Below are positions 8,574 through 20,562 of a DNA stretch of 64,000 nt, piece by piece (within the stretch, counting starts at the first letter, position 1; each line of letters starts with the position of its first letter). Both the position numbers and the translations under genes were made by a program. The notes under the pieces were generated by a model. That model had not been told where the DNA came from. It was given only the letters and a program-made list of their open reading frames with translations, and did not search any database. Source of the DNA: Onishia taeanensis (GTDB taxonomy: Bacteria > Pseudomonadota > Gammaproteobacteria > Pseudomonadales > Halomonadaceae); NCBI RefSeq assembly GCF_900100755.1, contig NZ_FNCI01000004.1:126089-190088 (forward strand). Direction: 5' to 3'.

Positions 8574-10043
8574 TCACGAATCGGTGCCGCCGACGGTCAG
8601 CTCATCGAGCTTCAGCGTTGGCTGGCCGACCCCAACCGGGACACCCTGACCTTCCTTGCCGCAGACGCCGATACCGGTATCGAGCTCCAGGTCATGGCCG
8701 ATCATCGACACGCGGCCCATGGCCTCGGGGCCGTTGCCGATCAGGGTCGCGCCCTTGACCGGCGCGGTGATCTTGCCGTCCTCGATCAGATAGGCTTCGC
8801 TCGCCGAGAACACGAACTTGCCCGAGGTGATATCCACCTGGCCGCCCCCGAAGCTGACCGCATAGATGCCCCGCTTGACGCTCTTGAGGATATCAGCGGG
8901 ATCGTCTTGCCCGGCCAGCATGTAGGTGTTGGTCATGCGCGGCATGGGCATATGGGCATAGGATTCGCGACGCGCATTGCCGGTGGGCGACATGCCCATC
9001 AAACGCGCATTCAGCTTGTCCTGCATGTAGCCGGTCAGCACGCCGTCTTCGATCAGCGGCGTATACTGGCCCGGCGTGCCTTCGTCGTCGATGCTCATCG
9101 AGCCGCGGCGGTCGCTCAAGGTGGCGTCATCGACCACGGTCACACCGGGAGCGGCCACACGCTCGCCCATGCGTCCAGCAAAGGCCGAGCTGCCCTTGCG
9201 GTTGAAATCGCCTTCGAGGCCGTGCCCTACCGCCTCATGCAGCAGGATACCGGGCCAGCCCGCGCCCAGTACCACCGGTATCTGACCGGCCGGAGCGTCG
9301 ATGGCCTCAAGATTGACCAGCGCCTGGCGCACGGCTTCGGTGGCGAAACGCTTGGGCGCGCCCTCGTCGCGCAGTCGCGCCAAGGGGTAGCGGCCGCCGC
9401 CACCGGCGCTGCCGCGCTCGCGGCGACCGTTTCGCACGGCGATCACGCTGACATTGAGGCGCACCAGAGGACGAATATCCGCGCCCAGGGTGCCGTCACT
9501 GGCGCGCACCAGCACCACCTCGTGCACGCCGGTCAGAGAGGCACTGACCTGGCTGACCGCCGGATCCGCCGCGCGGGCGACCCGATCGGCTTCCTTGAGC
9601 ATCGCAATCTTGTCTTCCGCCGAGAGACCGGACAGTGGGTCGATCCCTGCATAGCGCTGCGCGGCGGTGGTCAATTGCGGTGCGACCTGGGTCAGCCGCG
9701 AGCCGCTTCGCGCAATCCCGGAGGCGGTGCGCCCGGTTTCACGCAGCGCATCGGCGCTGACCTGGTTGGAATAGGCAAAGCCGGTCTTTTCACCGGACAT
9801 GGCGCGCACGCCGACGCCGCCATCGATGTTGTAACTGGCATCCTTGACCTCGCCATCTTCCAGCACCCAGCTTTCGTGCCAGCTGCGTTGGAAGTAGAGA
9901 TCGGCAAAGTCGACGCCAGGACCCAAGGCATGCCCGAGGCCGGTGTCGAGCGCCGCCAGGTCGAGACCACCAGGGGCCAACAGGGTGCTGACGGCGCTGT
10001 CCAGCATGTCCTGGGAAGAGAGTTCGGAGGACTTGAGCATCAT
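8574..10043 (-). CDS. tldD: Metalloprotease TldD
   Basis: 489-residue catalytic subunit of the TldD/E zinc protease. The zinc motif [11 protein letters not shown] (HExxxH) is intact in the middle of the chain, and the conserved [19 protein letters not shown] block is near the C-terminus. The start ATGATG overlaps the yhdP stop, so it is translationally coupled to yhdP; the frame is open a further 12 codons upstream but that part is not family-like. Product works with PmbA encoded about 0.7 kb downstream. A long open frame on the opposite strand is a coding shadow. Confidence 0.95.
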   Translation of the reverse strand: MMLKSSELSSQDMLDSAVSTLLAPGGLDLAALDTGLGHALGPGVDFADLYFQRSWHESWVLEDGEVKDASYNIDGGVGVRAMSGEKTGFAYSNQVSADALRETGRTASGIARSGSRLTQVAPQLTTAAQRYAGIDPLSGLSAEDKIAMLKEADRVARAADPAVSQVSASLTGVHEVVLVRASDGTLGADIRPLVRLNVSVIAVRNGRRERGSAGGGGRYPLARLRDEGAPKRFATEAVRQALVNLEAIDAPAGQIPVVLGAGWPGILLHEAVGHGLEGDFNRKGSSAFAGRMGERVAAPGVTVVDDATLSDRRGSMSIDDEGTPGQYTPLIEDGVLTGYMQDKLNARLMGMSPTGNARRESYAHMPMPRMTNTYMLAGQDDPADILKSVKRGIYAVSFGGGQVDITSGKFVFSASEAYLIEDGKITAPVKGATLIGNGPEAMGRVSMIGHDLELDTGIGVCGKEGQGVPVGVGQPTLKLDELTVGGTDS

Positions 10044-13000
10044 TCGGCACTTTCCAGAGAAATCCGCGGATCGGTCCATGGACCTTGCACGCGATAGTGG
10101 ATTCGGGTCACGCGGTCGATGGCACGACCGAACAGGCGCTGGGCGAGGAACACCGCCCCGCCGATGACCGGACCACCGGCCACCAGCGCCGCCACGGGTA
10201 ACGCCTGCGACACTGGTACTGTGATCGCCAGACGCTGATCGAGTTCACGCCGCGCCAGATCGACCTGACCCTCGAGACTGAACTGCGTCGCCGGTGCGTC
10301 GATCTGCACGGGACCGTGAGTCTCAAGAATCCCACCATACAGCGTCGCACTGCCGTTGACACGGTCGAAGGCCGTGCCCTGCCCGGTGACATCGGAGAAA
10401 TCCAGCCGCAGCCGGCGCAGCAGATTATCGAAATTGAGCAAGCCTATCAGCTTGGCGGAACCCGACTGCAAGTTGAGGAAGCGGCCATCGAGCAGATTGA
10501 CATCGAGACTCCCTCGGGAACGCACCAGCGCAAACTGCCAGGGCGCCCCTGGCCAGGCCAGCTGCGACTCGACGTGTGTCTCGGCATTGCGAATCGGCAC
10601 GTCTTGGCCCAATGCGGCCAGCGCCGTGCCCAGATCTCCGCCATCCAGCCGCAGGCGAGAACGCGTCAGGCTCGAGTCGGAGCCAGCGGCTTCCCAGATC
10701 AGCTCGCCCCGGGCAGTTACCTGCCCAAGCGTCAGGCCAAGCGGCGCCAGCACAAGCTGAGACGGCGATGCCTGCCAGTTCAGGTTCAGTGGCCCGAGGG
10801 TGCTACCCAGCCGGGTCATCTCGGCGACCCGCAACCGGCCATCGGGCACTGCATCGATCCAGCCCGGCAGCGGCAGCGGCTCAGGCTCAACGGCGACCTC
10901 ATCGAACACCTGGGTAGGCGCCTCGGGGGCCGGCCAGAGGCCGTCGAGTGACAACCGCGTAAGATCCACATTGACGGTTCGGGCCGCGGCGGGACGATAG
11001 TCGGCCTCACCCTTGGCGATACTGCCATCGAGGGTCATGTGCCAGTTACCGCCGCCCAGCGAATCGGCGTTTGCCTGGAGGGTTCCCAGACAGTGATTGT
11101 TCAGCGACAGGCAGGCCGTGGAAAGGCCGATAGTCGCCAGTGAATCTGCAGCCGCACGCTGGCTGCCACCTTGACGGCCGCTCAGGTGCTGCAAAGACAG
11201 GCCGCTCAGCGCGTCGACCCAGGGAGATATGGGCAGCCGGTTGGTCTGCCACTGCAGCGACCAGCCAGGACCGCGCGGCCAGCTCGGCTCGAGCGGCCAG
11301 TTCTCGAGCCATACCTGCCCCTGAGTGCCTGAAGGTGCATTGCGCCAGCGCAGGCGTGCGCGATCACGCAGAACCATCTCGCCGCGCTCCCGCGCCTGGT
11401 CAAAGTTAAGCGTTAGCGGGACCGCCTCACCGGCCCGCTTGCCAAAGGGGGGTGGCAGGTTCACGGCAAGACCCTCGAGGCGACTGTCCAAGGTCACGGT
11501 CGGCTTCTCGCCATTGATCGGCATACGCAGCGTATAGGGAAAATAGCCACTCACCAATGGCGCCAGATCAGGCGTGCCGGCCCATTCCAGCAGGCCGCGG
11601 GCCAGGGCACGGCCTGTTAGCGTCATCGACTGGGCATCGCCGTCAAAGTCAGCCAGCAAGGGGCCCTCGAAGGCCCGGGCGCCGAGCTCGCCGTACAAGC
11701 CTCCCTGGCGGTCGCGATAGCGATACGTCACATCGCCATTCACGTTGAAGACGTTGAGCCCTGCTGGGGCTAGCCCCAGACGAGGCTCATCGACGCTGGC
11801 ACTGACATCCAGCGACAGCGCATCTGGCGCACCGAGATCCATGGCCAAATCGACCTTGCCGGCAAGGCTGCCTTGACCGCTCCAGTCTTCCCGACCGATA
11901 TCCAGGTCGGGAATGGCGGCGAGAAAGTCGAGCAGCGCCGTGGTGCTGCCCTCGGCCTGACTGGAAACCTCCAGCTGCTCGTCGTTGAGGCTGACCGTTG
12001 CATCCCTAGCCTCGAGGCCGACCAGGCTGGCCTTTTCGACGTCGGCCGACAGCCGCTGATTGTCGAGGCGTAGCTGGCCCTCGACACCCTCGAGTGCCGG
12101 CCAGCCAGGAGCGAACGGCAGGGTGCCATCACGAATATCCAGCGCCAGCGACAGATCCACATCCTCGGTGTGCAGATCATCGGCCAGAGGCAGATTCAGC
12201 GACAGGCTGCCGTCATCGACGATGCCCGCCACGCCGAGCCCCAGCCACTCGGTAAGCTCCGCCGGAAGTGCCTTGACCGGCAACCAGTCGAGAAGGTCGA
12301 TACGGCTGGCGTCGACATCGGTGAAGGCAAGATCCAACGCCAGATCACCCGGTGCGGTGCGCCCCGCTTCCAGGTCGAAGCTGCCTGTCACCGGTGCTCC
12401 CCGCCACTTGACCGCCAAGTCACGACCGGTAACGCTGACGCCCTTGTCCTGATAGACCCAACTGACCTTCCCGGAGGCCGATGACAGCGCCATCGGTGCG
12501 GCAAAGATGTCAGGGAAATTGAGCGCAGTCGGCGCGTCTCCGGTGTCGGCGAAACGGACGCTACCGGACAAGTCCTCTGCCTCGACCCAGGCATCCAAGG
12601 GACCGCCGCCCGGCGCGCCCTGCCAAGGGTCAACGGCCACATCATAAAGCGCGACCACAGCACGCCAATGGCCGTCGCGATGGCCGACCTCGAGGCCGCC
12701 CACCTGGCCTCTCGGCGCCAGACGACCCAGGACCCGCTGCAGGCCATCCGGCAAGGGAACACGGTCGCGCCAGGCCGCCAAGGCAGCAAGATCAAAGCGA
12801 CTGGTCTTGAGCCACCAGCCATTTGCATCGCCGCTGGCCTGCCAGTGCCTGGGCAAGGGCCGCCCGGCCGCATCAGGCTTGCCACTGAGCGTCTCAGAGG
12901 CCCCTTCTTCAGCGCCTGAGCCTGTGCCAGCGCCTTGCGCGGCTTCATCAGGAGTGGCGTCTTGCTCCGCAGGCGCACCGGCATCGGTTGTCGTCACGTC

Positions 13001-13978
13001 GGTTTCCGAGTCGCCTCGCGTGTTCAACCAGGCCTGCCAGCCCTCGTCTCCTCGCAGCCACTGACCGGTCACGCGAATGTCCTGAAGGTCCAGCGGCTGC
13101 TGCTCGTGACTCAGTAGCAACCTGGGCACGTCCACGTCCAGGCGCACATCCTCCAGGGCACCGTGATGCCAGCGCCCCCAGAGCCTGGCCTCGCCCTGGG
13201 CCTCATCGACCTTCAATGGTTCATTCCGGCTCAACACACCGGCCAGTTCCACCAACTGATCGAGTTCCATCCGCGCCTGAAGGGCGGCATTGAAGTCAGC
13301 CAACCCACCCTGGCCGGGCAGTACTTCGAGCACCGCCGTCAGGGTCGCATCGGGATTGTTGGCCACGTGCAGTTGCCCCTCGATATGGGCACGACCGGCA
13401 TCGCCGGCCATCAGCAGACGAGGCGCCTCAAATGCCAGGCGCCGATCGAGCCCGTGCAGCACGACACGAACGTTCTCGACCGCCAGACGCTGGCGCAGCA
13501 GAACGCCGACCCAATAATCGAGTCTCTCGAGGGTAAAACTGCCATCAGGGATGATTTCCGGCGGCAGCTCGGCTGGCTGCGGCCAGTGCCAGCTGCGATC
13601 CGGATTCTGATAGAGGTGCAGGGTGACGCCGCGAATCTTGGCATCATCGACCTGGGGCATGCCAAGCAGAGTGGCGATACCGTCGAGGCGCAGATGGGCA
13701 CTGTCGATTTCGAGCAGCGGCCGCGCCGGCTCAGTCCGAGAAGCCAGGGTAAGCTGCCCAAGGCTCAGCGAAGGATCGAGGCCGTGAAAGCCGCCGCTGA
13801 GTTGCTCCATCTTGAGCTCGGCGTTGAACCGATCCGAGAGCAGGCTCTCGACTTCGGGGCGCAAGCGGTCAAGCTCGCTTGCCGCCAGCCGCAGGGTCAG
13901 CAGCAAAACGGCTAGCAAGGCCAACAGCACGGCAACGATGGTCAGTGCCCAGCGCGACAGGAGGCGAAACGGGCTCAT
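10040..13978 (-). CDS. yhdP: AsmA-like phospholipid transport protein YhdP
   Basis: Very large inner-membrane-anchored protein of 1312 residues (1266 in E. coli). One N-terminal transmembrane helix (about residues 10-32) is followed by a long periplasmic beta-strand-rich chain of the DUF3971/TIGR02099 type. The AsmA-like C-terminal region includes the [21 protein letters not shown] stretch. YhdP, with TamB and YdbH, bridges the periplasm and moves glycerophospholipids to the outer membrane. An acidic, Ala/Gly/Thr-rich insertion around residues 325-385 looks disordered. It lies between rng and tldD, its usual position. Confidence 0.92.
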   Translation of the reverse strand: MSPFRLLSRWALTIVAVLLALLAVLLLTLRLAASELDRLRPEVESLLSDRFNAELKMEQLSGGFHGLDPSLSLGQLTLASRTEPARPLLEIDSAHLRLDGIATLLGMPQVDDAKIRGVTLHLYQNPDRSWHWPQPAELPPEIIPDGSFTLERLDYWVGVLLRQRLAVENVRVVLHGLDRRLAFEAPRLLMAGDAGRAHIEGQLHVANNPDATLTAVLEVLPGQGGLADFNAALQARMELDQLVELAGVLSRNEPLKVDEAQGEARLWGRWHHGALEDVRLDVDVPRLLLSHEQQPLDLQDIRVTGQWLRGDEGWQAWLNTRGDSETDVTTTDAGAPAEQDATPDEAAQGAGTGSGAEEGASETLSGKPDAAGRPLPRHWQASGDANGWWLKTSRFDLAALAAWRDRVPLPDGLQRVLGRLAPRGQVGGLEVGHRDGHWRAVVALYDVAVDPWQGAPGGGPLDAWVEAEDLSGSVRFADTGDAPTALNFPDIFAAPMALSSASGKVSWVYQDKGVSVTGRDLAVKWRGAPVTGSFDLEAGRTAPGDLALDLAFTDVDASRIDLLDWLPVKALPAELTEWLGLGVAGIVDDGSLSLNLPLADDLHTEDVDLSLALDIRDGTLPFAPGWPALEGVEGQLRLDNQRLSADVEKASLVGLEARDATVSLNDEQLEVSSQAEGSTTALLDFLAAIPDLDIGREDWSGQGSLAGKVDLAMDLGAPDALSLDVSASVDEPRLGLAPAGLNVFNVNGDVTYRYRDRQGGLYGELGARAFEGPLLADFDGDAQSMTLTGRALARGLLEWAGTPDLAPLVSGYFPYTLRMPINGEKPTVTLDSRLEGLAVNLPPPFGKRAGEAVPLTLNFDQARERGEMVLRDRARLRWRNAPSGTQGQVWLENWPLEPSWPRGPGWSLQWQTNRLPISPWVDALSGLSLQHLSGRQGGSQRAAADSLATIGLSTACLSLNNHCLGTLQANADSLGGGNWHMTLDGSIAKGEADYRPAAARTVNVDLTRLSLDGLWPAPEAPTQVFDEVAVEPEPLPLPGWIDAVPDGRLRVAEMTRLGSTLGPLNLNWQASPSQLVLAPLGLTLGQVTARGELIWEAAGSDSSLTRSRLRLDGGDLGTALAALGQDVPIRNAETHVESQLAWPGAPWQFALVRSRGSLDVNLLDGRFLNLQSGSAKLIGLLNFDNLLRRLRLDFSDVTGQGTAFDRVNGSATLYGGILETHGPVQIDAPATQFSLEGQVDLARRELDQRLAITVPVSQALPVAALVAGGPVIGGAVFLAQRLFGRAIDRVTRIHYRVQGPWTDPRISLESAE

Positions 13979-13988
13979 GGCACGCCTC

Positions 13989-15452
13989 CTACATCAGTAC
14001 GATATCGTACTGTTCCTGGGAATAGTGGGCTTCCACCTGGAAGCGGATCGTCTTGCCAATGAACACTTCCAGGTCGGCTACCGCGGCTGACTCCTCATCG
14101 AGTAGACGGTCGACCACCGCCTGGGCAGCCAATACCATATAGGTTTCAGCGCTGTAGGCTCGGTCTTCGCGCAGTATCTCGCGAAAGATCTCGTAACACA
14201 CCGACTCCGGCGTCTTGAGCGTGCCGCGGCCATGACATACCGGACAGGCTTCGCAGAGAGTCTGCTCGAGGCTCTCGCGGGTGCGCTTGCGGGTCAGCTG
14301 TACCAGGCCGAGCTCGGTGACGCCGGTACACTTGGTCTTGGCATGATCACGCTCGAGCGACTTCTCAAGCATGCGCAGCACCTGGCGCTGATGCTCGGTA
14401 TCGTCCATGTCAATGAAGTCGATGATGATGATGCCGCCGAGGTTGCGCAGCCGTAGCTGGCGAGCGATCGCCGTCGCCGCCTCGAGGTTGGTCTTGAAGA
14501 TCGTTTCCTCGAGGTTGCGATGGCCCACATAGCCGCCGGTGTTGACGTCGATGGTGGTCATCGCCTCGGTGGGGTCGATCACCAGATAGCCACCCGACTT
14601 GAGCTGCACCTTGCGCCCCAGCGCCTTCTGGATTTCATCTTCGACGCTGTAGAGGTCAAAGATCGGCCGCTCGCCGGGATAGTACTCGATGCGCGACTCG
14701 GTGCCGGGCATGAACTCCCGGGCAAACTCGAGCAGTTTCTGGAAGTTTTCCCGAGAATCGATACGCACCCGCTCGATCTCGTCGCGCATCACATCGCGTA
14801 GGGTGCGGATGAACAGCGGCAGGTCATCATAGATCACGCTGGGAATACTGGCGGTATGCTTGCGCTCGCTGACCTTGCGCCACAGCCGCAGCAAAAAGTG
14901 CATATCGGCGTAGAGCTCGTCTCGAGTCACGCCTTCGGCGGCGGTGCGAATGATGAAGCCGCCGGTGACCTCTATCTCCTGCTCGGCCTGGCAGGATTCG
15001 GTCAGCTGGCGCAGGCGCTCCCGCTCGCCTTCGTCCTCGATGCGCTGGGAAACGCCGTTGTGAGACGCGTCCGGCATATACACCAGGTAGCGCGAGGGCA
15101 CGGAAAGATGGGTAGTGAGCCGTGCGCCTTTCGAGCCAATCGGGTCCTTGGTGGCCTGCACCACCAGCGTCTGGCCCTCCTGAAGCAACTGGCTGATCGA
15201 GACCTGCTCGTCGGGCGGGGTGTTGGGCGCCATGACCTCATGAGCATGAATGAAGGCGGCGCGGTCGATACCAATGTCGACGAAGGCGGCTTGCATGCCG
15301 GGCAGTACACGCACCACCTTGCCCCGATAGATATTGCCGACGATGCCCCTGCGGCCGCTGCGCTCGATAAAGGCTTCCTGCAGGACGCCGTTCTCGACCA
15401 CCGCCACGCGCGTTTCCATGGGCGTTAGATTGATCAGTACTTCACCGCTCAT
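13989..15452 (-). CDS. rng: Ribonuclease G
   Basis: 487-residue RNase E/G-family endoribonuclease (489 in E. coli) that matures the 16S rRNA 5' end and turns over some mRNAs. An S1-like domain near the N-terminus (YRGKVVRVLPGMQAAFVDIG) is followed by the catalytic region with IIIDFIDMDD, whose aspartates bind the metal, and a Zn-link CPVCHGRG motif. The frame is open six codons further upstream, but MSGEVLINLTP is the conserved start and follows AAGGAAG. The gene is 10 bp from yhdP and 33 bp from maf. Confidence 0.96.
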   Translation of the reverse strand: MSGEVLINLTPMETRVAVVENGVLQEAFIERSGRRGIVGNIYRGKVVRVLPGMQAAFVDIGIDRAAFIHAHEVMAPNTPPDEQVSISQLLQEGQTLVVQATKDPIGSKGARLTTHLSVPSRYLVYMPDASHNGVSQRIEDEGERERLRQLTESCQAEQEIEVTGGFIIRTAAEGVTRDELYADMHFLLRLWRKVSERKHTASIPSVIYDDLPLFIRTLRDVMRDEIERVRIDSRENFQKLLEFAREFMPGTESRIEYYPGERPIFDLYSVEDEIQKALGRKVQLKSGGYLVIDPTEAMTTIDVNTGGYVGHRNLEETIFKTNLEAATAIARQLRLRNLGGIIIIDFIDMDDTEHQRQVLRMLEKSLERDHAKTKCTGVTELGLVQLTRKRTRESLEQTLCEACPVCHGRGTLKTPESVCYEIFREILREDRAYSAETYMVLAAQAVVDRLLDEESAAVADLEVFIGKTIRFQVEAHYSQEQYDIVLM

Positions 15453-15485
15453 GCGGGCTTCCTTAATCATTTGCTCATACGGGTA

Positions 15486-16076
15486 TTATGACACAGCTGC
15501 CGAATCGCTCATCCAAAGCGCCACGCCCTGGCGCTCGAGCAGTTCGGCGGTTTCATAGAGCGGCAACCCCACCACGGCGCTATGACTGCCTTCGATATGC
15601 GACACGAACACCGCCGCCCTGCCCTGAATGCCATAGCCGCCGGCCTTATCCTGAGGCTCGCCGGTCGCCCAGTAGGCGGCTGCCTCGGCGTGGCTGATCG
15701 CACGCAGGGTGACCCTCGTCGTGACGCAAATATCCAGCATCCCCTGTGGACCACTCACTGCCACCCCCGTCAGTACCTCATGGGTGTTGCCGGAAAGCAT
15801 GGCCAGCATCTCGAGCGCATGGTCACGGTCACGGGGCTTGCCGAGAATTTCGCCTTCGAATACCACCGCCGTATCCGACCCTAGCACCGGAAGGTCAGAG
15901 AGCGCCGCCCCGGCACGCGCCTTCTCGCGGGCCAGACGACAGACATAGTCACGGGGCTGCTCCCCCGGCAGCGGCGTTTCGTCGATATCGACCGGGCGCA
16001 CCTCACAGTCGACGTCGATCGATGCCAGTAACTCGAGTCGGCGTGGGGACGCCGAGGCCAGACACAGGATAGCCAT
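15486..16076 (-). CDS. maf: Maf-like nucleoside triphosphate pyrophosphatase
   Basis: 196-residue Maf/YhdE-type house-cleaning enzyme that hydrolyses non-canonical or surplus nucleotides (dTTP/UTP in the YhdE branch) to monophosphates. The SASPRRLELL phosphate-binding loop is at residues 8-17, with later VLGSDTAVVF and KAGGYGIQG motifs. A much longer open frame continues upstream across mreD, but that is out-of-frame read-through; the start follows AAGGAGAAG. Position between mreD and rng is the classical mre locus. The exact nucleotide specificity cannot be read here with certainty. Confidence 0.93.
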   Translation of the reverse strand: MAILCLASASPRRLELLASIDVDCEVRPVDIDETPLPGEQPRDYVCRLAREKARAGAALSDLPVLGSDTAVVFEGEILGKPRDRDHALEMLAMLSGNTHEVLTGVAVSGPQGMLDICVTTRVTLRAISHAEAAAYWATGEPQDKAGGYGIQGRAAVFVSHIEGSHSAVVGLPLYETAELLERQGVALWMSDSAAVS

Positions 16077-16105
16077 GCGCTTCTCCTTTAGGTGACGGGC
16101 CTTCG

Positions 16106-16594
16106 TCAGGAAACGGCAAAGCGACGGCGCAGGGCCTGCAACATGGTGAACAACCAGGGCCACAGGACAGCACCGATCAATGACGGCAACAGGAAGGCCA
16201 GATGAATGGAAAAGGGACCAAACAGGGTCATCAGCCACTGATCGACCAGTTGCACGATGCCAAGCAGCACGAAGATCAGCACCGCTTGCTGCACCAGCGA
16301 ATAGGCCCGCATGCGCTGATAAACCAGTGCCACCAGAAAGGCCAAGAGCGACAGCGTCAAGGCATTCAGCCCCAGCGGCGACCCCTCGATGAGGTCGAGC
16401 AGGATGCCCAGCAAGAAACCGTGAAATACGCCGACGCGCTGGGGCATCACCATGCACCAGTAAACCAGCATCAGACCCAGCCAGTCGGGCCGCCACATCA
16501 GCCACTTGTCGGCCAGCGGCATGACCTGCAGGCATAGCGCCAGCAGCAGCGTCGACCACACCAGCAGGTATCCACGCAGTCCCATGACAGCCAT
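16106..16594 (-). CDS. mreD: Rod shape-determining protein MreD
   Basis: 162-residue integral membrane protein with about five hydrophobic helices and almost no soluble part, part of the elongasome with MreB, MreC, RodA and PBP2. The HGFLLGILLDLIEGSPLG motif is characteristic. The start overlaps the mreC stop by ATGA, so the two are coupled. A second in-frame ATG three codons later is a possible alternative start. Confidence 0.92.
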   Translation of the reverse strand: MAVMGLRGYLLVWSTLLLALCLQVMPLADKWLMWRPDWLGLMLVYWCMVMPQRVGVFHGFLLGILLDLIEGSPLGLNALTLSLLAFLVALVYQRMRAYSLVQQAVLIFVLLGIVQLVDQWLMTLFGPFSIHLAFLLPSLIGAVLWPWLFTMLQALRRRFAVS

Positions 16595-17463
16595 CAGCGC
16601 ATCAACTCCTTGGGTAGGGGATCGAGGTCGAAGTCATCCGTCCAGAGCGCATCGCCGGCGGCAACATCGACATCGGGTGGAAACAGCAGCAGGAAGTGCC
16701 TGGCACGTTGCAGCTTCGCCACCGGCGTGGCCATCACCTTGGCAAAGGGCTCGCCAGGATCATGTGCCACCTCACTGACGCGCGCCACCGGGTAGCCGAC
16801 CGGGAAGCGACCGGCGAGTCCAGAAGACACCAGCAGGTCGCCTTCGCGAATATCGGCGGTGTCCGGCACATGCAGTACGCGCATGGCGTCGAAACGCCCC
16901 GTGCCCTGGATGATGAATCGCAGCCCGTTACGGTTCACCTGCACGGGCATCGCATGATTGGCATCGGCGACCATCAGCACTCGACTGGTATAGGCGGACA
17001 CCGAAGTGACCTGCCCCACCAGCCCTGACGCATCCATCACCGGCTGTCCCACATAGACGCCATCGCGACGACCGCGGTCGACGACCATCTGCTGGGTGAA
17101 GGGATCCGAATCCAGCGACAGGAGTTCTGCTGTGAGGAAGGGAATATCATCGCGCTGCGTGGCATTGAGGAGTTCGCGCAGCCGCACGTTTTCGGCGGTC
17201 AGGCTGGCCATCCGCTGGACGCGATGTGACAGCGTCAGCAACTGCTGGCGAAGCTGGCGATTCTCGTCGACAAGGGCACGCTGATCGGAGACCGCAAGCG
17301 AGCCCCATGACAGGACATCGCTGGGCAGGCTGACCAGCCACTGGATGGGCGCGACCGCTGTCGACAGCTGTGCCCGCAAGGCTTCGACCCGCGGCAGTCT
17401 ATGTTCGGCAAACATCAACGCCAGAGCCAGAACCGCACACAGTAGCATGCGGTAACCGGGCAC
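16594..17463 (-). CDS. mreC: Cell shape-determining protein MreC
   Basis: Bitopic elongasome protein: one N-terminal transmembrane helix, then a coiled coil (about residues 60-100) and the periplasmic beta-barrel region with VGQPVMDASGLVGQVTSV. The interval given starts at a GTG and codes for 289 residues. The frame is open upstream, and the codons before this GTG spell IKPLFTHAP, which matches the conserved MreC N-terminus (typically M-KPLF...P). No ATG, GTG or TTG precedes that stretch; a GGGGGA motif lies 6 nt before an ATC codon at 17490. The true start may therefore be a rare AUC at 17490. Confidence 0.88.
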   Translation of the reverse strand: MPGYRMLLCAVLALALMFAEHRLPRVEALRAQLSTAVAPIQWLVSLPSDVLSWGSLAVSDQRALVDENRQLRQQLLTLSHRVQRMASLTAENVRLRELLNATQRDDIPFLTAELLSLDSDPFTQQMVVDRGRRDGVYVGQPVMDASGLVGQVTSVSAYTSRVLMVADANHAMPVQVNRNGLRFIIQGTGRFDAMRVLHVPDTADIREGDLLVSSGLAGRFPVGYPVARVSEVAHDPGEPFAKVMATPVAKLQRARHFLLLFPPDVDVAAGDALWTDDFDLDPLPKELMR

Positions 17464-17524
17464 TGGCGCGTGCGTGAACAGCGGTTTGATAAGCGTTCCC
17501 CCGGGTCACGGCCTAGCGAACAGA

Positions 17525-18571
<1,047 letters not shown>

Positions 18572-18769
18572 TCACCTAGTGCAGACCGGAACCCTGTGCG
18601 GACGCAAACGGTACCATCGCCGCTTTAATGCAGCAAGCGACATCAGGAGCCAGTGCCAGAGTGCAGGCCCTGCCAGTTGGCCCAGGATATGGTACATTTT
18701 ACGGTTATTTACTGCGGCAGACGCCAGCTCGGCGCCGCCGCCACGATCCATGCTCAAGGGATATCCACC

Positions 18770-19057
18770 ATGGCGCTTGAACCGCAAGACGTGCAGCGCG
18801 CGGCGCATCTGGCCCGGCTGGGCCTTGATGACAACGACGCCGACCGCTATGTCGACGACCTGACCCGCATTCTCGAGATGGCCGACCAGCTTCAGGCGGT
18901 CGATACCGACGGCGTGGCCCCGCTGGCTCATCCTCTGGACGCGACCCAGCGCCTGCGTGCCGACGAAGTCACCGAAACCGACCAGCGCGAGCGTTTCCAA
19001 CGCAACGCCCCGGCAGTCGAGAACGGCCTCTACCTGGTACCCCGCGTCGTCGAATGA
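18770..19057 (+). CDS. gatC: Asp/Glu-tRNA amidotransferase subunit C
   Basis: 95-residue subunit that wraps around GatA and GatB and stabilises the complex. The family pattern is evident: [13 protein letters not shown] at the N-terminus and the central [16 protein letters not shown] loop. The start ATG at 18770 was preferred to the longer open frame from 18653 because conservation begins at MALEPQDV. First gene of gatCAB; a 44-bp gap precedes gatA. Confidence 0.94.
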   Translation: MALEPQDVQRAAHLARLGLDDNDADRYVDDLTRILEMADQLQAVDTDGVAPLAHPLDATQRLRADEVTETDQRERFQRNAPAVENGLYLVPRVVE

Positions 19058-19101
19058 GCCCTGCTCGCTGCCTGAATGCCTCATCTGGAGCCAAGCCTCA
19101 C

Positions 19102-20562
19102 ATGCATGACATGACCCTGACCGAGCTTGCCCGCGCCCTCGAGGCCGGCGAGTTCACCAGTCGCCAATTGACCGAATCACTGCTTGAGCGCATCGAACAC
19201 CTCGACGGCGAGCTCAACAGCTTCATCAGCGTCACCGCCGAGCAGGCACTGGCCGCCGCCGATGCCGCCGATGACGCCCGTACCCGCGGCGAAGCCGGCC
19301 CGCTCACCGGCCTGCCGCTGGCCCTGAAGGACATCTTCTGCACCGAAGGCGTGAAGACCAGCTGCGGCTCGAAGATGCTCGACAACTTCATCGCCCCCTA
19401 CGACGCCAACGTGGTCGAAAAGCTCAAGGCAGCCGGCACCGTTAGCCTTGGCAAGACCAACATGGACGAGTTCGCCATGGGCTCGTCCAACGAAAACAGC
19501 CATTATGGCCCGGTCAAGAACCCCTGGGACCTCTCCGCCGTGCCTGGTGGCAGCTCTGGTGGCAGTGCCGCCGCCGTGGCGGCGGGCCTGGTGCCTGCAG
19601 CGCTGGGTACCGACACCGGCGGCTCGATTCGCCAACCGGCGGCCTTCTGCGGCATTACCGGCCTGAAGCCCACCTACGGGCGCGTGTCCCGTTACGGCAT
19701 GGTGGCCTATGCCTCCAGCCTCGATCAGGCCGGCCCCATGGCCCGCACCGCCGAGGACTGCGCACTGCTGCTGAGCGCCATCGCCGGTCACGACCTGCGC
19801 GATTCCACCAGCGTGGCTCGCGGCGTGCCCGATTACCGCGCCGAGCTTGGCACCTCGCTGTCCGGCCTCAAGATCGGCCTGCCCAAGGAATACTTCGGCG
19901 ACGGCCTGGACCCGGCGGTGGAGAGCGCCATTCGCGAGGCGGTCAAGGTCTACGAATCGCTGGGCGCCACCGTGCAGGAAGTCAGCCTGCCGCATACCCA
20001 CCATGCCATCCCGGCCTACTACGTGATTGCGCCGGCCGAGGCTTCCTCGAACCTGTCCCGCTATGACGGCGTGCGCTTCGGACATCGCTGCGACGCGCCC
20101 AAGGATCTCGAGGATCTCTATAAGCGCTCACGGGCCGAAGGCTTCGGCGATGAGGTCAAGCGCCGCATCCTGATCGGCACCCACACCCTTTCTGAAGGCT
20201 TCTTCGACGCCTATTACAAGAAGGCTCAGCAGGTCCGTCGCCTGATCCGCCAGGACTTCATGGATGCCTTCGAGGAAGTCGACGTGCTGATGGGCCCCTC
20301 GACGCCAACGCCGGCCTTTGACCTGGGCGCCAACAAGGACCCGGTGTCCATGTATCTGCAGGACATCTACACCATTGCCATCAACCTGGCCGGCATCCCC
20401 GGTATCAGCGTGCCGGCAGGTAACGTCGATGGCCGCCCGGTGGGCCTGCAGATCCTCGGCCCGCACTTCGCCGAATCGCAGCTGCTCAACGTCGCCCACC
20501 AGTTCCAGCAGGTCACCGACTGGCACCAGCAACGCCCGGCCTTCGGCAAGGAGAACGCATGA
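19102..20562 (+). CDS. gatA: Asp-tRNA(Asn)/Glu-tRNA(Gln) amidotransferase subunit A
   Basis: 486-residue amidase-signature enzyme that releases ammonia from glutamine for GatB. The Ser-cisSer-Lys triad is in place: Lys76 (LALKDIF), Ser151 in [12 protein letters not shown] and Ser175 in [12 protein letters not shown]. The frame is open 16 codons upstream of the start chosen; [13 protein letters not shown] is the conserved beginning, with a GGAG at 19087. Its stop overlaps the gatB ATG. In gammaproteobacteria that also have GlnRS, GatCAB mainly makes Asn-tRNA(Asn); which role applies here depends on genes outside the window. Confidence 0.96.
   Translation: MHDMTLTELARALEAGEFTSRQLTESLLERIEHLDGELNSFISVTAEQALAAADAADDARTRGEAGPLTGLPLALKDIFCTEGVKTSCGSKMLDNFIAPYDANVVEKLKAAGTVSLGKTNMDEFAMGSSNENSHYGPVKNPWDLSAVPGGSSGGSAAAVAAGLVPAALGTDTGGSIRQPAAFCGITGLKPTYGRVSRYGMVAYASSLDQAGPMARTAEDCALLLSAIAGHDLRDSTSVARGVPDYRAELGTSLSGLKIGLPKEYFGDGLDPAVESAIREAVKVYESLGATVQEVSLPHTHHAIPAYYVIAPAEASSNLSRYDGVRFGHRCDAPKDLEDLYKRSRAEGFGDEVKRRILIGTHTLSEGFFDAYYKKAQQVRRLIRQDFMDAFEEVDVLMGPSTPTPAFDLGANKDPVSMYLQDIYTIAINLAGIPGISVPAGNVDGRPVGLQILGPHFAESQLLNVAHQFQQVTDWHQQRPAFGKENA

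Noticed and set aside
8535-10097. 520-codon open frame on the + strand opposite tldD
   Set aside because: It mirrors tldD, which has intact motifs; high-GC codon bias leaves the opposite strand open. No ribosome site or family motif.
16077-16559. Extension of the maf frame across mreD
   Set aside because: Out-of-frame overlap with mreD; conserved Maf starts at MAILCLASASPRR with a strong ribosome site.
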